Part shown: positions 36,174 through 45,789 of the stretch, piece by piece
Position numbering within the stretch: position 1 is the first letter of the stretch
How the letters are laid out: each line of letters begins with the position of its first letter
Assembly: GCF_000430545.1 (NCBI RefSeq)
Contig: NZ_KE387163.1
Span: 1-64,000, forward strand
DNA from: Tenacibaculum ovolyticum DSM 18103
GTDB lineage: Bacteria > Bacteroidota > Bacteroidia > Flavobacteriales > Flavobacteriaceae
Reading direction: 5' to 3'
DNA length: 64,000 nucleotides
The notes under the pieces: generated by a model
Told to the model about the DNA's origin: nothing
The model's database searches: none
Seen by the model: the letters and a program-made list of their open reading frames with translations, nothing else
Program-made: the position numbers and the translations under genes

Positions 36174-37516
36174 TAAATTCCTGTATAGTTAGCTGGTGTT
36201 ATTGCTTTCAATTCATTTTTAATTTCAGAAGAAACTTCTAAAGTATCAATAAAATTAGCAATCGATTTTTGGTTTATTTTTTCATTAGTACGCGTTAATC
36301 CTTTTAGAGCCTCATAAGGATTAGGATACGCTTCGCGACGTAATATTGTTTGAATAGCTTCAGCTACTACCGCCCAATTGTTTTCTAAATCTTCAGCAAA
36401 CTTAGCTTCATTTAATAATAACTTATTCAACCCTTTTAAAGTAGATGAAAAAGCAATTAAAGTATGACCAAAAGGAACACCTACATTACGTAAAACAGTA
36501 CTATCAGTTAAATCGCGCTGTAATCTTGAAATTGGTAATTTTGCTGATAAATGCTCAAAAATAGCATTTGCTAAACCTAAGTTTCCTTCTGAGTTTTCAA
36601 AATCAATCGGATTTACTTTATGTGGCATTGCAGAAGAACCTACTTCACCAGCTTTAATTTTTTGCTTAAAATAATCGTTAGAAACGTATGTCCAAACATC
36701 ACGATCTAAATCAATTAAAATATTATTTACACGCTTTAAACCATCATATAAAGCAGCCATATGATCGTAGTGTTCTATTTGAGTAGTTGGAAAAGAGTGA
36801 TGTAAACCTAAAATGTTTTCAACAAAATGAGTTCCGAAATTTTTCCAGTCAGTATCTGGGTATGCAACTTTATGAGCATTAAAATTACCTGTTGCACCAC
36901 CAAATTTAGCAGCGTGTGGTGTATGTTGTATATGTATTGCTTGATTGTTAATACGCTCTACAAAAACAAAAAACTCTTTTCCTAAACGAGTAGGAGAGGC
37001 TGGTTGCCCATGTGTACGTGCTAACATTGGTATATCATCCCATTCTTCAGCTAAATCAGCTAATTTAGAAACTAAAGCGTCTAAAGCAGGGTAGTATACT
37101 TCGTCCATTGCATCTTTAATAGATAATGGAATAGCAGTATTATTAATATCTTGAGAGGTTAATCCGAAGTGGATAAACTCCTTATACTTATTCAAGTTTA
37201 GCTTATCAAACTCTTCTTTAATAAAATATTCAACTGCTTTTACATCATGATTTGTAACCGCTTCAATATCTTTTATTTTTTGAGCATTTTCAGAAGAAAA
37301 TTCTTCATATATTTTACGTAAATCAGCATATAATTCTTTGTTAAAATCAGCTAATTGAGGTAAAGGAATCTCACATAAAGCAATAAAGTACTCAATTTCT
37401 ACTTTTACTCTATATTTTATTAATGCTTCTTCAGAAAAATAGTTTGCTAAATTTGCTATTTTATTACGGTATCTACCATCAATAGGAGAGATGGCGTTTA
37501 ATTCTGTTAAGTTCAT
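36173..37516 (-). CDS. purB: Adenylosuccinate lyase
   Basis: The ~447-aa enzyme of the fumarase/aspartase superfamily catalyses two steps of purine synthesis: cleavage of SAICAR and of adenylosuccinate, each releasing fumarate. The signature SSAMPHKVNP lies near residues 294-303 and includes the catalytic serine loop. TSQDINNTA and RTHGQPASPTRLGKE are the other active-site segments. I chose ATG 37516 (MNLTELNAISPIDGRY, the usual start) over the in-frame ATG at 37543, which falls in the -7 box at 37541-37548. The length is normal for the E. coli-type form. The next gene overlaps its stop. Confidence 0.97.
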   Translation of the reverse strand: MNLTELNAISPIDGRYRNKIANLANYFSEEALIKYRVKVEIEYFIALCEIPLPQLADFNKELYADLRKIYEEFSSENAQKIKDIEAVTNHDVKAVEYFIKEEFDKLNLNKYKEFIHFGLTSQDINNTAIPLSIKDAMDEVYYPALDALVSKLADLAEEWDDIPMLARTHGQPASPTRLGKEFFVFVERINNQAIHIQHTPHAAKFGGATGNFNAHKVAYPDTDWKNFGTHFVENILGLHHSFPTTQIEHYDHMAALYDGLKRVNNILIDLDRDVWTYVSNDYFKQKIKAGEVGSSAMPHKVNPIDFENSEGNLGLANAIFEHLSAKLPISRLQRDLTDSTVLRNVGVPFGHTLIAFSSTLKGLNKLLLNEAKFAEDLENNWAVVAEAIQTILRREAYPNPYEALKGLTRTNEKINQKSIANFIDTLEVSSEIKNELKAITPANYTGI

Positions 37517-37540
37517 GTTTTGTTGTTGTGTTGTATTTGG

Positions 37541-37548
37541 CAAAAATA
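37541..37548 (-). promoter_or_regulatory. -7 box for purB
   Basis: TATTTTTG on the minus strand, 25 nt before the chosen ATG at 37516. It overlaps the alternative upstream ATG and so supports the shorter start. Confidence 0.6.
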
Positions 37549-37672
37549 GAAAATCCTATGCTTTTATAAGTTATTAATAATAGGAAATTTTAAGGGTAAA
37601 CTTTTCGTTTTAAGAATTTAAGTATTCCTTTTTTTAAGCCTGTTAAATTAAAGCTGCAATTATTTTATATCA

Positions 37673-37693
37673 TTTATGATTTAAGTCATAAAT
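37673..37693. promoter_or_regulatory. Perfect palindrome upstream of the haemoglobin promoter
   Basis: ATTTATGA-TTAAG-TCATAAAT is a perfect 8-bp inverted repeat with a 5-nt spacer. It ends 18 bp before the -7 box at 37712 and so covers the -33 region. Dyads in this place are typical binding sites for a dimeric regulator. A CRP/FNR-type regulator would fit a haemoglobin gene, but its usual spacer is 6, not 5. Confidence 0.5.
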
Positions 37694-37711
37694 TAGTAGT
37701 GTGTAAAAAGA

Positions 37712-37719
37712 TATTTTTG
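37712..37719 (+). promoter_or_regulatory. -7 box for the truncated haemoglobin gene
   Basis: TATTTTTG fits the consensus exactly and leaves a 24-nt gap before the ATG at 37744. Confidence 0.65.
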
Positions 37720-37743
37720 CAGTGTATTAATATAAGTTTTTAA

Positions 37744-38151
37744 ATGGGGAGAAAAGAAATTGAAAATAGAGATGATGTTTATTTATTGGTATCAACTTTT
37801 TATAATAAACTTAAGAAAGATGATTTTATAGGACCTATTTTTTTAAAAGCAATTCCTGAAGAAAAATGGGAAAGCCACTTACAGAAGCTTACAGATTTTT
37901 GGGAAACGAATCTTTTTTTTGTTAGAAAATTTAAAGGAAATCCAATGAAAGCCCATAAAGATTTAGATAGAAACTTTAACCATAGTATTTCTCAAGAACA
38001 TTTTGGAAGATGGTTGCAACTATGGTTTGAAACTATAGAATCACTTTTTTATGGAGCAAAGGCGAATGATGCTAGAGAAAGAGCAAGAAATATTGCATCT
38101 ATCATGTTTTTTAAAATTTATGAAGCAAAACCCAAATTAACAAACGAATAA
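37744..38151 (+). CDS. Group III truncated haemoglobin
   Basis: The 135-aa cytoplasmic haem protein aligns by memory with Campylobacter Ctb and other group III globins: IGPIFLKAIPEEKWESHLQK (His45 on the distal side), LTDFWETNLF, MKAHKDL (His71, the expected proximal haem ligand), and HFGRWLQLWFETI. Family members bind O2 and NO and are often linked to NO or oxygen stress. It is a single-gene unit with its own -7 box and an upstream palindrome, divergent from purB. Confidence 0.92.
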   Translation: MGRKEIENRDDVYLLVSTFYNKLKKDDFIGPIFLKAIPEEKWESHLQKLTDFWETNLFFVRKFKGNPMKAHKDLDRNFNHSISQEHFGRWLQLWFETIESLFYGAKANDARERARNIASIMFFKIYEAKPKLTNE

Positions 38152-38212
38152 ATACATTCATCAACCTATTTTTATTTGAAAGCTTTTTTTATCTTCACAG
38201 ATTAAAATATTA

Positions 38213-40234
38213 TTGGTGGAATCTATAACTCTTATTTATATTGTTTTAGCTGTTTTGTTAAGCGTAGCTATTGCTTTTTTTCAATATTTCTATAAAATAA
38301 AAAACAACCCTAAAATACACATATTGCTTTTTTGGTTAAAAGCTTTAAGTTTGTTTTTACTTGCTTTATTATTTATAAACCCGAAAATAAAAATTATTGA
38401 AACAGAGAATAGTAAACCTATTTTATCTGTATTGGTAGATAATTCACTTTCTATAAACCATTTTAAAGAAGAAAAAAAGGTACTAAGTATTATAGAACAA
38501 GTAAAAGAGAGTAAAGAAATTAAAGATAAGTTTGAAGTTCAATTTTTTTCTTTCGGTAATGATGTTACTGTTTTAGATAGTTTATCATTTAAAGAAACAC
38601 AAACTGATGTTACAAAAGCTATACAATCAATAAATGAGTTGCATAAAAATAATAATAATGCGACGATTTTAATTAGTGATGGAAATCAGACAACCGGAGA
38701 TGATTATGAATATATAAACTCAAAAAATAAAATATTTCCAATTGTTGTAGGCGATACCACTGTATATCAAGATCTCCAAATTTCACAGTTAAATGTTAAT
38801 AAATACAGCTATATAAAAAATAAATTCCCTGTAGAAGCTTTCTTATATTATGAAGGAAAAGAAGCTATAACTGCAGTTTATTCTATTATGAATAAAGGAA
38901 AAAAAGTTTTTTCTAAAAAGCTTCAATTTTCACCTGATAATCCTACACAAACAGTTACTACAAATTTAATATCAAATAAAAAAGGTATTCATTATTATAC
39001 AACATCTATAAGTAAAATAAAGAACGAAAAGAATACGAAAAATAACTATCAAAATTTTTCAGTAGAAGTAATAGATGAACAAACAAAAGTATTGGTTTTA
39101 AGTTCAATCTTACATCCAGATTTAGGAGCTATAAAAAAGGCAATAGAAAGTAATAAACAACGAACTGTTGATATTGCTTTAATAAAAGATAAAAGTATTA
39201 AATTTTCTGATTATCAGTTTTTTGTTTTATATCAACCAAATTTTTATTTTAAAAAAGTGTTTGAAAAAATAAATTCTAATTATTTAGTAATATCTGGAAC
39301 TAAAACAGATTGGAATTTTTTAAATAAGCAACAAATTGGGTTTAAAAAGCAAGTAATAAGGCAATCAGAAGATTATAGTGCCATATATAATACAAGTTTT
39401 TCGACATTTTTACAAAAAGATATCGGTTTTAATGAATTTCCGCCATTACAAGATTGGTTTGGAGAAGTTAAAATTAATGCAGATTCACAAATATTATTAC
39501 ATCAGAAATATGCAAGTATTAAAACAACAGAACCCTTATTAGCAACTATTGAAAGCAATACAAATAAGTATGCTGTTTTATTTGGAGAAGGAATTTGGAA
39601 ATGGAGAGCAGCAAGTTTTTTAAAAGAACAATCATTTGATGTTTTTGATGCTTTTATAGGAAACCTTGTACAATATTTAGCATCTACTAAAAAAAGAAAA
39701 AGATTAGATGTAAAAAGTAAACGTTTATATCCTGCTAACGAATCAATAACAATTTCGGCATTTTATGTAGATAAAAATTATAAGTTTGATAATAGAGCTT
39801 CATTAGAATTATTGATTACAAATAGTAAAACCAAAGAGAAAAAAAGGCTTCCTTTTTCATTAGTTAATAATTCCTATCAAGTGTCAGTTGAAGGACTATT
39901 GTCAGGTGATTATTCTTATAAAGTATCAGTAGTTAATCAAAAAATAAATAGCTACGGAAAATTTAAAATTACCGATTATCAAATAGAAGAACAATTTACC
40001 AATGCAAATTCAAAAAAAATGAATTCTTTAGCTTTAAAAACTGATGGTAAACTAACCTATTCTGATAAAGTTGATGATTTGTTAAGTATGCTATCATCAG
40101 ATACCTCATACTATACTATTCAAAAATCAGTTACCAAAAAGCAGAATTTAATAGATTGGAAATGGATTTTATTATTAGCTGTAGCATTATTATCAACTGA
40201 ATGGTTTATCAGAAAATACTATGGTAAAATTTAA
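38213..40234 (+). CDS. VWA-domain membrane protein
   Basis: The ~672-aa protein has no ATG near its start. TTG at 38213 or GTG at 38216 must initiate, and both lead directly into two N-terminal membrane helices (residues ~4-26 and ~35-55: LLFWLKALSLFLLALLF). A VWA-like domain follows (~70-200) with a MIDAS-like DNSLS motif and the strands ATILISDGNQTTGDD. Then come beta-rich Ig-like segments and a C-terminal helix (WKWILLLAVALLSTEWF). The plan resembles the BatA-like or glutamine-amidotransferase-like VWA membrane proteins of Bacteroidota, whose substrate is unknown. Confidence 0.8.
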   Translation: MVESITLIYIVLAVLLSVAIAFFQYFYKIKNNPKIHILLFWLKALSLFLLALLFINPKIKIIETENSKPILSVLVDNSLSINHFKEEKKVLSIIEQVKESKEIKDKFEVQFFSFGNDVTVLDSLSFKETQTDVTKAIQSINELHKNNNNATILISDGNQTTGDDYEYINSKNKIFPIVVGDTTVYQDLQISQLNVNKYSYIKNKFPVEAFLYYEGKEAITAVYSIMNKGKKVFSKKLQFSPDNPTQTVTTNLISNKKGIHYYTTSISKIKNEKNTKNNYQNFSVEVIDEQTKVLVLSSILHPDLGAIKKAIESNKQRTVDIALIKDKSIKFSDYQFFVLYQPNFYFKKVFEKINSNYLVISGTKTDWNFLNKQQIGFKKQVIRQSEDYSAIYNTSFSTFLQKDIGFNEFPPLQDWFGEVKINADSQILLHQKYASIKTTEPLLATIESNTNKYAVLFGEGIWKWRAASFLKEQSFDVFDAFIGNLVQYLASTKKRKRLDVKSKRLYPANESITISAFYVDKNYKFDNRASLELLITNSKTKEKKRLPFSLVNNSYQVSVEGLLSGDYSYKVSVVNQKINSYGKFKITDYQIEEQFTNANSKKMNSLALKTDGKLTYSDKVDDLLSMLSSDTSYYTIQKSVTKKQNLIDWKWILLLAVALLSTEWFIRKYYGKI

Positions 40235-40299
40235 AAAACGAATAGCCTTTCGTAGTTTATAGAGAATTAGTTTCAGAAATTTGTAGCAAACAAAACAAT

Positions 40300-40689
40300 A
40301 TGAAATTTAACACAAGAAAATGGGTAAAACCAGAAGACTTAAACCCAAATGGAACTTTATTTGGAGGACGTTTATTACAATGGATTGATGAAGAATTAGG
40401 GATTTATGCAATTATTCAATTAGAAATACCTCGAACTGTTACGAAGTTTATGTCAGAAATAGATTTTGTTAGTTCAGCAAGACAAGGTGATATTATTGAA
40501 ATAGGAATTGAAGTTGTAAAATTTGGATCAAGTTCAATAACCTTAAATTGTGAAGTACGTAACAAACTTACCCATAAAACAATTATTGAAATCGATAAAA
40601 TAGTTATGGTTAGTTTAGGCGAAGATGGTACCCCTATAAGTCACGGAAAAACTAAAGTAGAATACGTTAAAGACAGGTTAAACAAATAA
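40300..40689 (+). CDS. Acyl-CoA thioesterase, YciA-like hotdog fold
   Basis: The 129-aa single hotdog-domain protein has the family start (VKPEDLNPNGTLFGGRLLQW), the catalytic-helix segment IDEELGIYAI, and the strand FVSSARQGDIIEIGIEV. It hydrolyses acyl-CoA thioesters in the cytoplasm and usually works as a hexamer. The length is normal. The last 12 bases overlap the 3' end of the convergent response-regulator gene. Confidence 0.9.
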   Translation: MKFNTRKWVKPEDLNPNGTLFGGRLLQWIDEELGIYAIIQLEIPRTVTKFMSEIDFVSSARQGDIIEIGIEVVKFGSSSITLNCEVRNKLTHKTIIEIDKIVMVSLGEDGTPISHGKTKVEYVKDRLNK

Positions 40690-41376
40690 ATTTTTTAATT
40701 CCTTATATTTTGTTCTGCCAACAGGTAATATTTCTCCATTTTTTAATTCTATAGAGTATTTACTGCCTGTTTGCACAATAATTTCTTTTATCTCAGTAAT
40801 TTTAACTAAATAGGATTTGTGAATGCGTTGAAAAGACTGTGGTAATAATTGAGAAAGTTTTTCTAACGATTTATCATGTAGTTCTTTTCCTCCATTTGTA
40901 AGATATATCTCTGTATATACTCCAGCTCCTTTAATATAATTTACTTCATTTATATTTACTAAATTTGTTACACTACGTTTTTTAACGGCTAAAAATTGTA
41001 GATTTTCGGTACTTACTTCTTCCTTTTTTACGATTCTATTAAAAGCAAGATTTATGCGTTTTTGGTTAAAAGGTTTCGGGACAAAATCTAATACACCAAA
41101 TTCAAAAGCTTTTAAGGCTTCCTCTTTATTCGCAGAAATAATAATAGTATGAAAAGAACTAGATACAGTTTCTTTTAATATATCAAATCCATTTTCACCA
41201 TTTAAGTTTAAATCTAATAGTACTAAATCTAATTTATTATTTTTAATAAAATCTAATCCTTCAACCAAAGACTGAACAGAATAGATGTTCTGTAAGGTGT
41301 TTAAGAAAAACTCTTTGGTCATTCTTTTTACACGCTTCGCAATTCTAATTTCGTCTTCTATAATTAATATATTCAT
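40678..41376 (-). CDS. LytTR-family response regulator
   Basis: The 232-aa protein has an N-terminal receiver domain (residues 1-115) with the acidic pair Glu7/Asp8, the phospho-acceptor Asp55 (LVLLDLNL) and the conserved Lys in DFVPKPFN. The C-terminal LytTR DNA-binding domain (~130-232) contains VNEVNYIKGAGVYTEIYLTN, FQRIHKSYLVK and LPVGRTKYKELK. It overlaps the kinase gene at 41373 by 4 nt, so the two form a pair. A likely target is the divergent outer-membrane receptor gene at 43227 (inference). Confidence 0.93.
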   Translation of the reverse strand: MNILIIEDEIRIAKRVKRMTKEFFLNTLQNIYSVQSLVEGLDFIKNNKLDLVLLDLNLNGENGFDILKETVSSSFHTIIISANKEEALKAFEFGVLDFVPKPFNQKRINLAFNRIVKKEEVSTENLQFLAVKKRSVTNLVNINEVNYIKGAGVYTEIYLTNGGKELHDKSLEKLSQLLPQSFQRIHKSYLVKITEIKEIIVQTGSKYSIELKNGEILPVGRTKYKELKNLFV

Positions 41377-43085
41377 TTTTGAATTTTAATTGTGTTTTTC
41401 CAACCTTCAGTTGTAGCGCTAGAAGTAAAAGTCCAATTATCTTTATAACTTTCTGTTAAACGCGCTTTTATGTATTTAAAACCTGTTCCGTCTGCTGTGC
41501 TTTTTTGTTCATTTCTAACTTTACCAAAAGTTAAAAATTTATATTCTTGCGTATTTTTAGTTGTAAGAACAAGTAATTTAAAACGCATTTCACTTTTGTT
41601 TGAAGGTAAGCAATGGGTAATACTATTTTCTAATAAAGTGTGAATTACTGCAGGCGGAATTAATTGCGCTATATTTTTATTAACACCTTCATCTTCCCAA
41701 ATATAATTTATCTCTTTTCTAAACTTCATAATGTTTATATGACTTTTACATAATTTTATTTCTTGCGAAATCGGAATTAAAGTTTCATTTTCAACTTGAT
41801 TTAAAACATCAAATTCATCAGCCAAAGCCTCAATAAATAATACACCCTTATCAGGAGCTTCTTCTATCCAATCAATTAATGAAGTTAATGTGTTCATTAA
41901 AAAATGAGGTTGTATACTTTTTTTTAATAACTCTAATTTTAATCGAGTTGATTGCACTAAAGAATTCTCATAAGCTAATCGTTGTTCTTTTGTTCGTAAT
42001 GAAAGAATATAAAACATACCTAATAAGATAACACTAAAGCCAAAATGGATACTACTATCATAGTTTGTAGCATAATGAAAATAAACACTAGTAAGCATTG
42101 AAATTAATACAATTTTAGCACCGTTCATTTTTTTTAAAACCCCATAAATAACAATAAATAAAGAAATGTACCACATAAAAATAATCATATTATAAGCTGT
42201 AAAATCATGATTTTCATGTTCTCTTATAAATATGTAAAGTAATATTAGGGCATATAATGATAAAATTTTATTCTTTTCAGAGAATTTAAATTGAAGCGAA
42301 AAATAAACTGGAGTTAAAAGTGATATTAAAAAAGTAATAATACCAATTATTTCTAATCTAGTATGATGGTAGCTGTAATGAATATCAATATATGATCTCA
42401 TATATTCAAAAATAATTAATAGAAAAAAAAGTAAACAATTAATACTTAAAATTAAAGCAGTATAACTTTTTAGATTATTAATAAACTGTAAAAAAAAATA
42501 TAAGGCAGCCATTAAAAAAACACCTGCAAAAATGTGAATAAATACGGTCGTTTTTATTTCTCTCTGTATTATTTTATCATAATCTGAAATATAAAAGTAT
42601 AAATGCTCACTATAATCAAGGTAATAATGAATACTATTTCTAATTACTAACTTATGATTTCCTTTGGCTGAAAGTTTTCTTGGAATCATAAATGTAGAAA
42701 TCATTTTTCCTGTTTTATCTGAGTTTAAAGAGTTGTTTGGGTCTCCATTCTTACCAATCAATATTCCGTCCCAAAAAACTTCAAATTCACCATGTTGATT
42801 TAAAAGTATTCCATATTGATTTAAATCTTTAGGAGCTTTAAGTATTTCAACATTCGTTCTAGACCAAAATATTTTATCTTCTTTTATTTCATTTTTTTTA
42901 GACCATAATGAATCATTTAAAGAAGTTTTACCCCAAGAAAGGTCATCACCTAAACGATACACTGTTTCCCCACGTTTAAAAGAGTCAGGTATCTCACCAT
43001 TATCAAAATATTCTTTTTCAGAGCAAGAAATAAAAAGAATACTAATTAAAAATAAAAAGAGTGTGTTAACGTGTGATATTTTCAT
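41373..43085 (-). CDS. LytS-type sensor histidine kinase with lipoprotein-like N-terminus
   Basis: The 570-aa protein begins LFLFLISILFISC, a lipoprotein signal with Cys21. Residues ~25-180 are a beta-rich extracytoplasmic domain (GEFEVFWDGILIGKNG, GNHKLVIRN), like 7TMR-DISM-type sensors. About seven membrane helices fill residues ~183-370. The cytoplasmic part has the His_kinase motif QPHFLMNTL (His394) and the ATP-binding N-box LLENSITH. The late G-box is weakly seen (GTGFKYIKARL). It should autophosphorylate and pass phosphate to Asp55 of the overlapping regulator. The sensed signal is not evident. Confidence 0.9.
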   Translation of the reverse strand: MKISHVNTLFLFLISILFISCSEKEYFDNGEIPDSFKRGETVYRLGDDLSWGKTSLNDSLWSKKNEIKEDKIFWSRTNVEILKAPKDLNQYGILLNQHGEFEVFWDGILIGKNGDPNNSLNSDKTGKMISTFMIPRKLSAKGNHKLVIRNSIHYYLDYSEHLYFYISDYDKIIQREIKTTVFIHIFAGVFLMAALYFFLQFINNLKSYTALILSINCLLFFLLIIFEYMRSYIDIHYSYHHTRLEIIGIITFLISLLTPVYFSLQFKFSEKNKILSLYALILLYIFIREHENHDFTAYNMIIFMWYISLFIVIYGVLKKMNGAKIVLISMLTSVYFHYATNYDSSIHFGFSVILLGMFYILSLRTKEQRLAYENSLVQSTRLKLELLKKSIQPHFLMNTLTSLIDWIEEAPDKGVLFIEALADEFDVLNQVENETLIPISQEIKLCKSHINIMKFRKEINYIWEDEGVNKNIAQLIPPAVIHTLLENSITHCLPSNKSEMRFKLLVLTTKNTQEYKFLTFGKVRNEQKSTADGTGFKYIKARLTESYKDNWTFTSSATTEGWKNTIKIQK

Positions 43086-43104
43086 TAGATAAAATCAATT
43101 TATA

Positions 43105-43112
43105 CAAAATTA
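43105..43112 (-). promoter_or_regulatory. -7 box for the kinase/regulator pair
   Basis: TAATTTTG on the minus strand, 20 nt before the kinase ATG at 43085. No clear -33 element was seen. Confidence 0.4.
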
Positions 43113-43226
43113 AACTAAAATTAAGAAACCTTAGAGTCGTTTATAAAGCTATAGAGTAGTTCACATAAAAAACAACATGTTGAGTGAATTAATGATAGAG
43201 ATTTGTTTTAAATTAAAATATATAAT

Positions 43227-45614
43227 ATGAAATCTTTAATTATTTTTCTGGGGTGTTTATTTTTAAGTATCTCAGGTTTTTCTCAAACCATACAAAAAAA
43301 TGGAATGATACAAGGAAAAATTATTAATACAATTAATGAAACACTTCCATTTGCATCTGTAATTTTAAAAGATAATAATCAAAAATTTATTGAAGGAACT
43401 GTTACCGATGAAAATGGTAAATTTACTTTTAATAAAATAGCAATAGGAACTTATAGTATAGAAGTTCAGTATATTGGTTTTTTACCTTTTTCAACAAATA
43501 TAACTATTACTAAATCTAAACGAAAGATAGATTTAAAATTGATTGAATTAAAAGAAAATGTATCTAAATTAGAAGAAATTGTTGTACAAGGAGCCACTAC
43601 TGAGGTTTCTTTAAAGTTAGGTAAAAAAGTATTTAGAGTTGGTAAGGATTTGAGCTCTCAAAACGGAACTGCTACTGATATTTTAGAAAATGTACCTTCT
43701 GTTAATGTTAGTCCAACGGGAGTTGTAAGTTTAAGAGGAAATCCTAATGTTCAAATTATGATTAATGGGCGTAGGTCTGCATTAACACAATCACAAGCGT
43801 TAGAACAATTATCTGCAGATATTATAGAAAGTGTAGAAGTAATTACAAATCCGTCAGCAAAATATGATTCATCAGGTTCATCTGGAATTATAAATATTAT
43901 TTTAAAGAAAAACAGAAAACAGGGACTGAATGGTCAAGTTCGCTTAGTTTCTGGAATTCCTGATGATTTTAGAGCTCTTGGAAATATTAATTATAAAGCT
44001 AATAAATTCAATTTTTTCACGAATTTAGGATTGCGTTATACTGATTATGAAGGAACGTATACAAAACAGCAAACAAATACAATAAATGGAGTTACTACGT
44101 TTTTAAATCAAAATGAAGATGAAAACAGGCATGATGATGGTGCACTTTATTATATAGGAACTGATTATTCTTTTAATGACAAAAATATGTTTACCATTGC
44201 TTATTATCGAAATGAAACTAAAGATACTGATGTAACATATTTAGATTATGATTTTTCTAACGAAGTAACTAAAACACAATCATTATTAACCACAGGAAAT
44301 TCAAAAGAAAAAAGAGATTATAATCAAATAGAAGCAAATTATACAAAATTATTTGAAACAAAGGGAAAACGTTTTACAATTGATTTGCAATATGATTTTT
44401 GGAATAGTGAAAAGAAATGGAAATTACAAACTGACGAAACATTTCCAACAACCAACCCAATATCAACAATTCAAACAAGAGGAACAGGAGAAACTAATGA
44501 TTTTGCTTTTCAAACTGATTATAAAACACCCTTAAGTAAAACAGCTAATTTAGAAATTGGAGCAAAATTTGAAAGTAGAGATATAAAGAATTCTTTTTTA
44601 GCAGAAGAATTAGTAAATGGTACTTTTGAAACGATAGAAAATATTGATAATACATTAAATTATAAAGAAAAAATAACTTCGGGCTATGTACAATTTAATG
44701 ATAAAAAAAATAAATTTAATTATCAATTTGGAGTACGCTTAGAAAGTACCAATGTAACTATTGATGCTTCTGAGGCAGGGTTAAACTCAAACAAAAAATA
44801 CATTAATTTATTTCCATCAGCTACTTTAGGTTATGAATTTAAAGAAAATACGAGTGGTCAATTAAGTTATAGTAAACGTATAAGAAGACCATCATTATGG
44901 TTTTTAAGCCCGTTTTATGAATTAAAAGACTTTACAGCTCGATTTACAGGTAATCCAACATTAAAGCCATCATATACAGATGCTCTTGAGTTTTCAGTAA
45001 TGTATAGTAAAAATAAATTAAGATTAAGTCCATCTGTTTATTACTCAAACTCTACAGACATTATTCAGTTTGAAACATCAAAAAACGATATAGGAGTTTT
45101 TATTCAATCTCCAATTAATTTAGATAAAGAAGAACGTTATGGATTTGAGCTATCAGCATCTTATGCTCCTTTAAAGTGGTTGCGATTTACAAGTGATTTT
45201 AATGCATATTCGTATAAACAAAATGGAGTTATTGATGGGGTAAACGCTAATTTTTCTGACGCTACGTGGTTTGTAAATTTAGCTACCAATATTAAACTAA
45301 ATTCATCAACAAAAATGCAAACTAGATTGTATTATCAAGGAGAAAGAAGTAATATTCAAATAACAACTAAACCCATTACAAATTTAAATTTTGGAATTAG
45401 TAAAAGTATTTTAAAGAATAAAGGAAGTATTATTTTTAATGCATCTAATATTTTGAATACAAGAACTGATAAACAAAAAATTACAGGAAGCACTTTTAAA
45501 ATAAATCAAGAAAGAAGCAGGAATGCACAACGATTCTCGTTAAGTTTTGTTTATAAATTTAACCAAAAACCATCTGATAAAAATAGAAAAGCTAATAGAA
45601 GTAATAGAAATTAA
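43227..45614 (+). CDS. TonB-type outer-membrane receptor (Outer_membrane_beta_14-like barrel)
   Basis: The 795-aa product has a signal peptide ending FSQ (residue ~20). A CarboxypepD_reg-like domain follows (~28-115: IQGKIINTINETLPFASVIL ... TVTDENGKFTFNKIAIGTYS), then a plug (~125-235: ATDILENVPSVNVSPTGVVS, LRGNPNVQIMINGR, AKYDSSGSSGIINIILKK) and a large barrel to the end. The C-terminus is basic and disordered (KNRKANRSNRN), unlike the classic terminal aromatic. Such receptors import or process unknown ligands. It is divergent from the LytTR two-component pair, which may control it, and lies upstream of the metal-efflux genes. Confidence 0.88.
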   Translation: MKSLIIFLGCLFLSISGFSQTIQKNGMIQGKIINTINETLPFASVILKDNNQKFIEGTVTDENGKFTFNKIAIGTYSIEVQYIGFLPFSTNITITKSKRKIDLKLIELKENVSKLEEIVVQGATTEVSLKLGKKVFRVGKDLSSQNGTATDILENVPSVNVSPTGVVSLRGNPNVQIMINGRRSALTQSQALEQLSADIIESVEVITNPSAKYDSSGSSGIINIILKKNRKQGLNGQVRLVSGIPDDFRALGNINYKANKFNFFTNLGLRYTDYEGTYTKQQTNTINGVTTFLNQNEDENRHDDGALYYIGTDYSFNDKNMFTIAYYRNETKDTDVTYLDYDFSNEVTKTQSLLTTGNSKEKRDYNQIEANYTKLFETKGKRFTIDLQYDFWNSEKKWKLQTDETFPTTNPISTIQTRGTGETNDFAFQTDYKTPLSKTANLEIGAKFESRDIKNSFLAEELVNGTFETIENIDNTLNYKEKITSGYVQFNDKKNKFNYQFGVRLESTNVTIDASEAGLNSNKKYINLFPSATLGYEFKENTSGQLSYSKRIRRPSLWFLSPFYELKDFTARFTGNPTLKPSYTDALEFSVMYSKNKLRLSPSVYYSNSTDIIQFETSKNDIGVFIQSPINLDKEERYGFELSASYAPLKWLRFTSDFNAYSYKQNGVIDGVNANFSDATWFVNLATNIKLNSSTKMQTRLYYQGERSNIQITTKPITNLNFGISKSILKNKGSIIFNASNILNTRTDKQKITGSTFKINQERSRNAQRFSLSFVYKFNQKPSDKNRKANRSNRN

Positions 45615-45789
45615 AAATAAATATTTCAATAATTATTAGGCTCGTAAAATTAATTTCATGGGTTTTTTTGCTGCTAGATTATTAATTTTTAATAAAAACG
45701 GATAATTAGCATAATACTATTTGTTAAAGACAGATTAAAAAATGATAATTGATTTTTTTTTCTTATTTTTATAACGTTAAAATATTTTT

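Noticed and set aside
37517..37543. In-frame ATG at 37543 as the purB start
   Set aside because: It overlaps the predicted -7 box, and the family start MNLTELNAISP begins at 37516.
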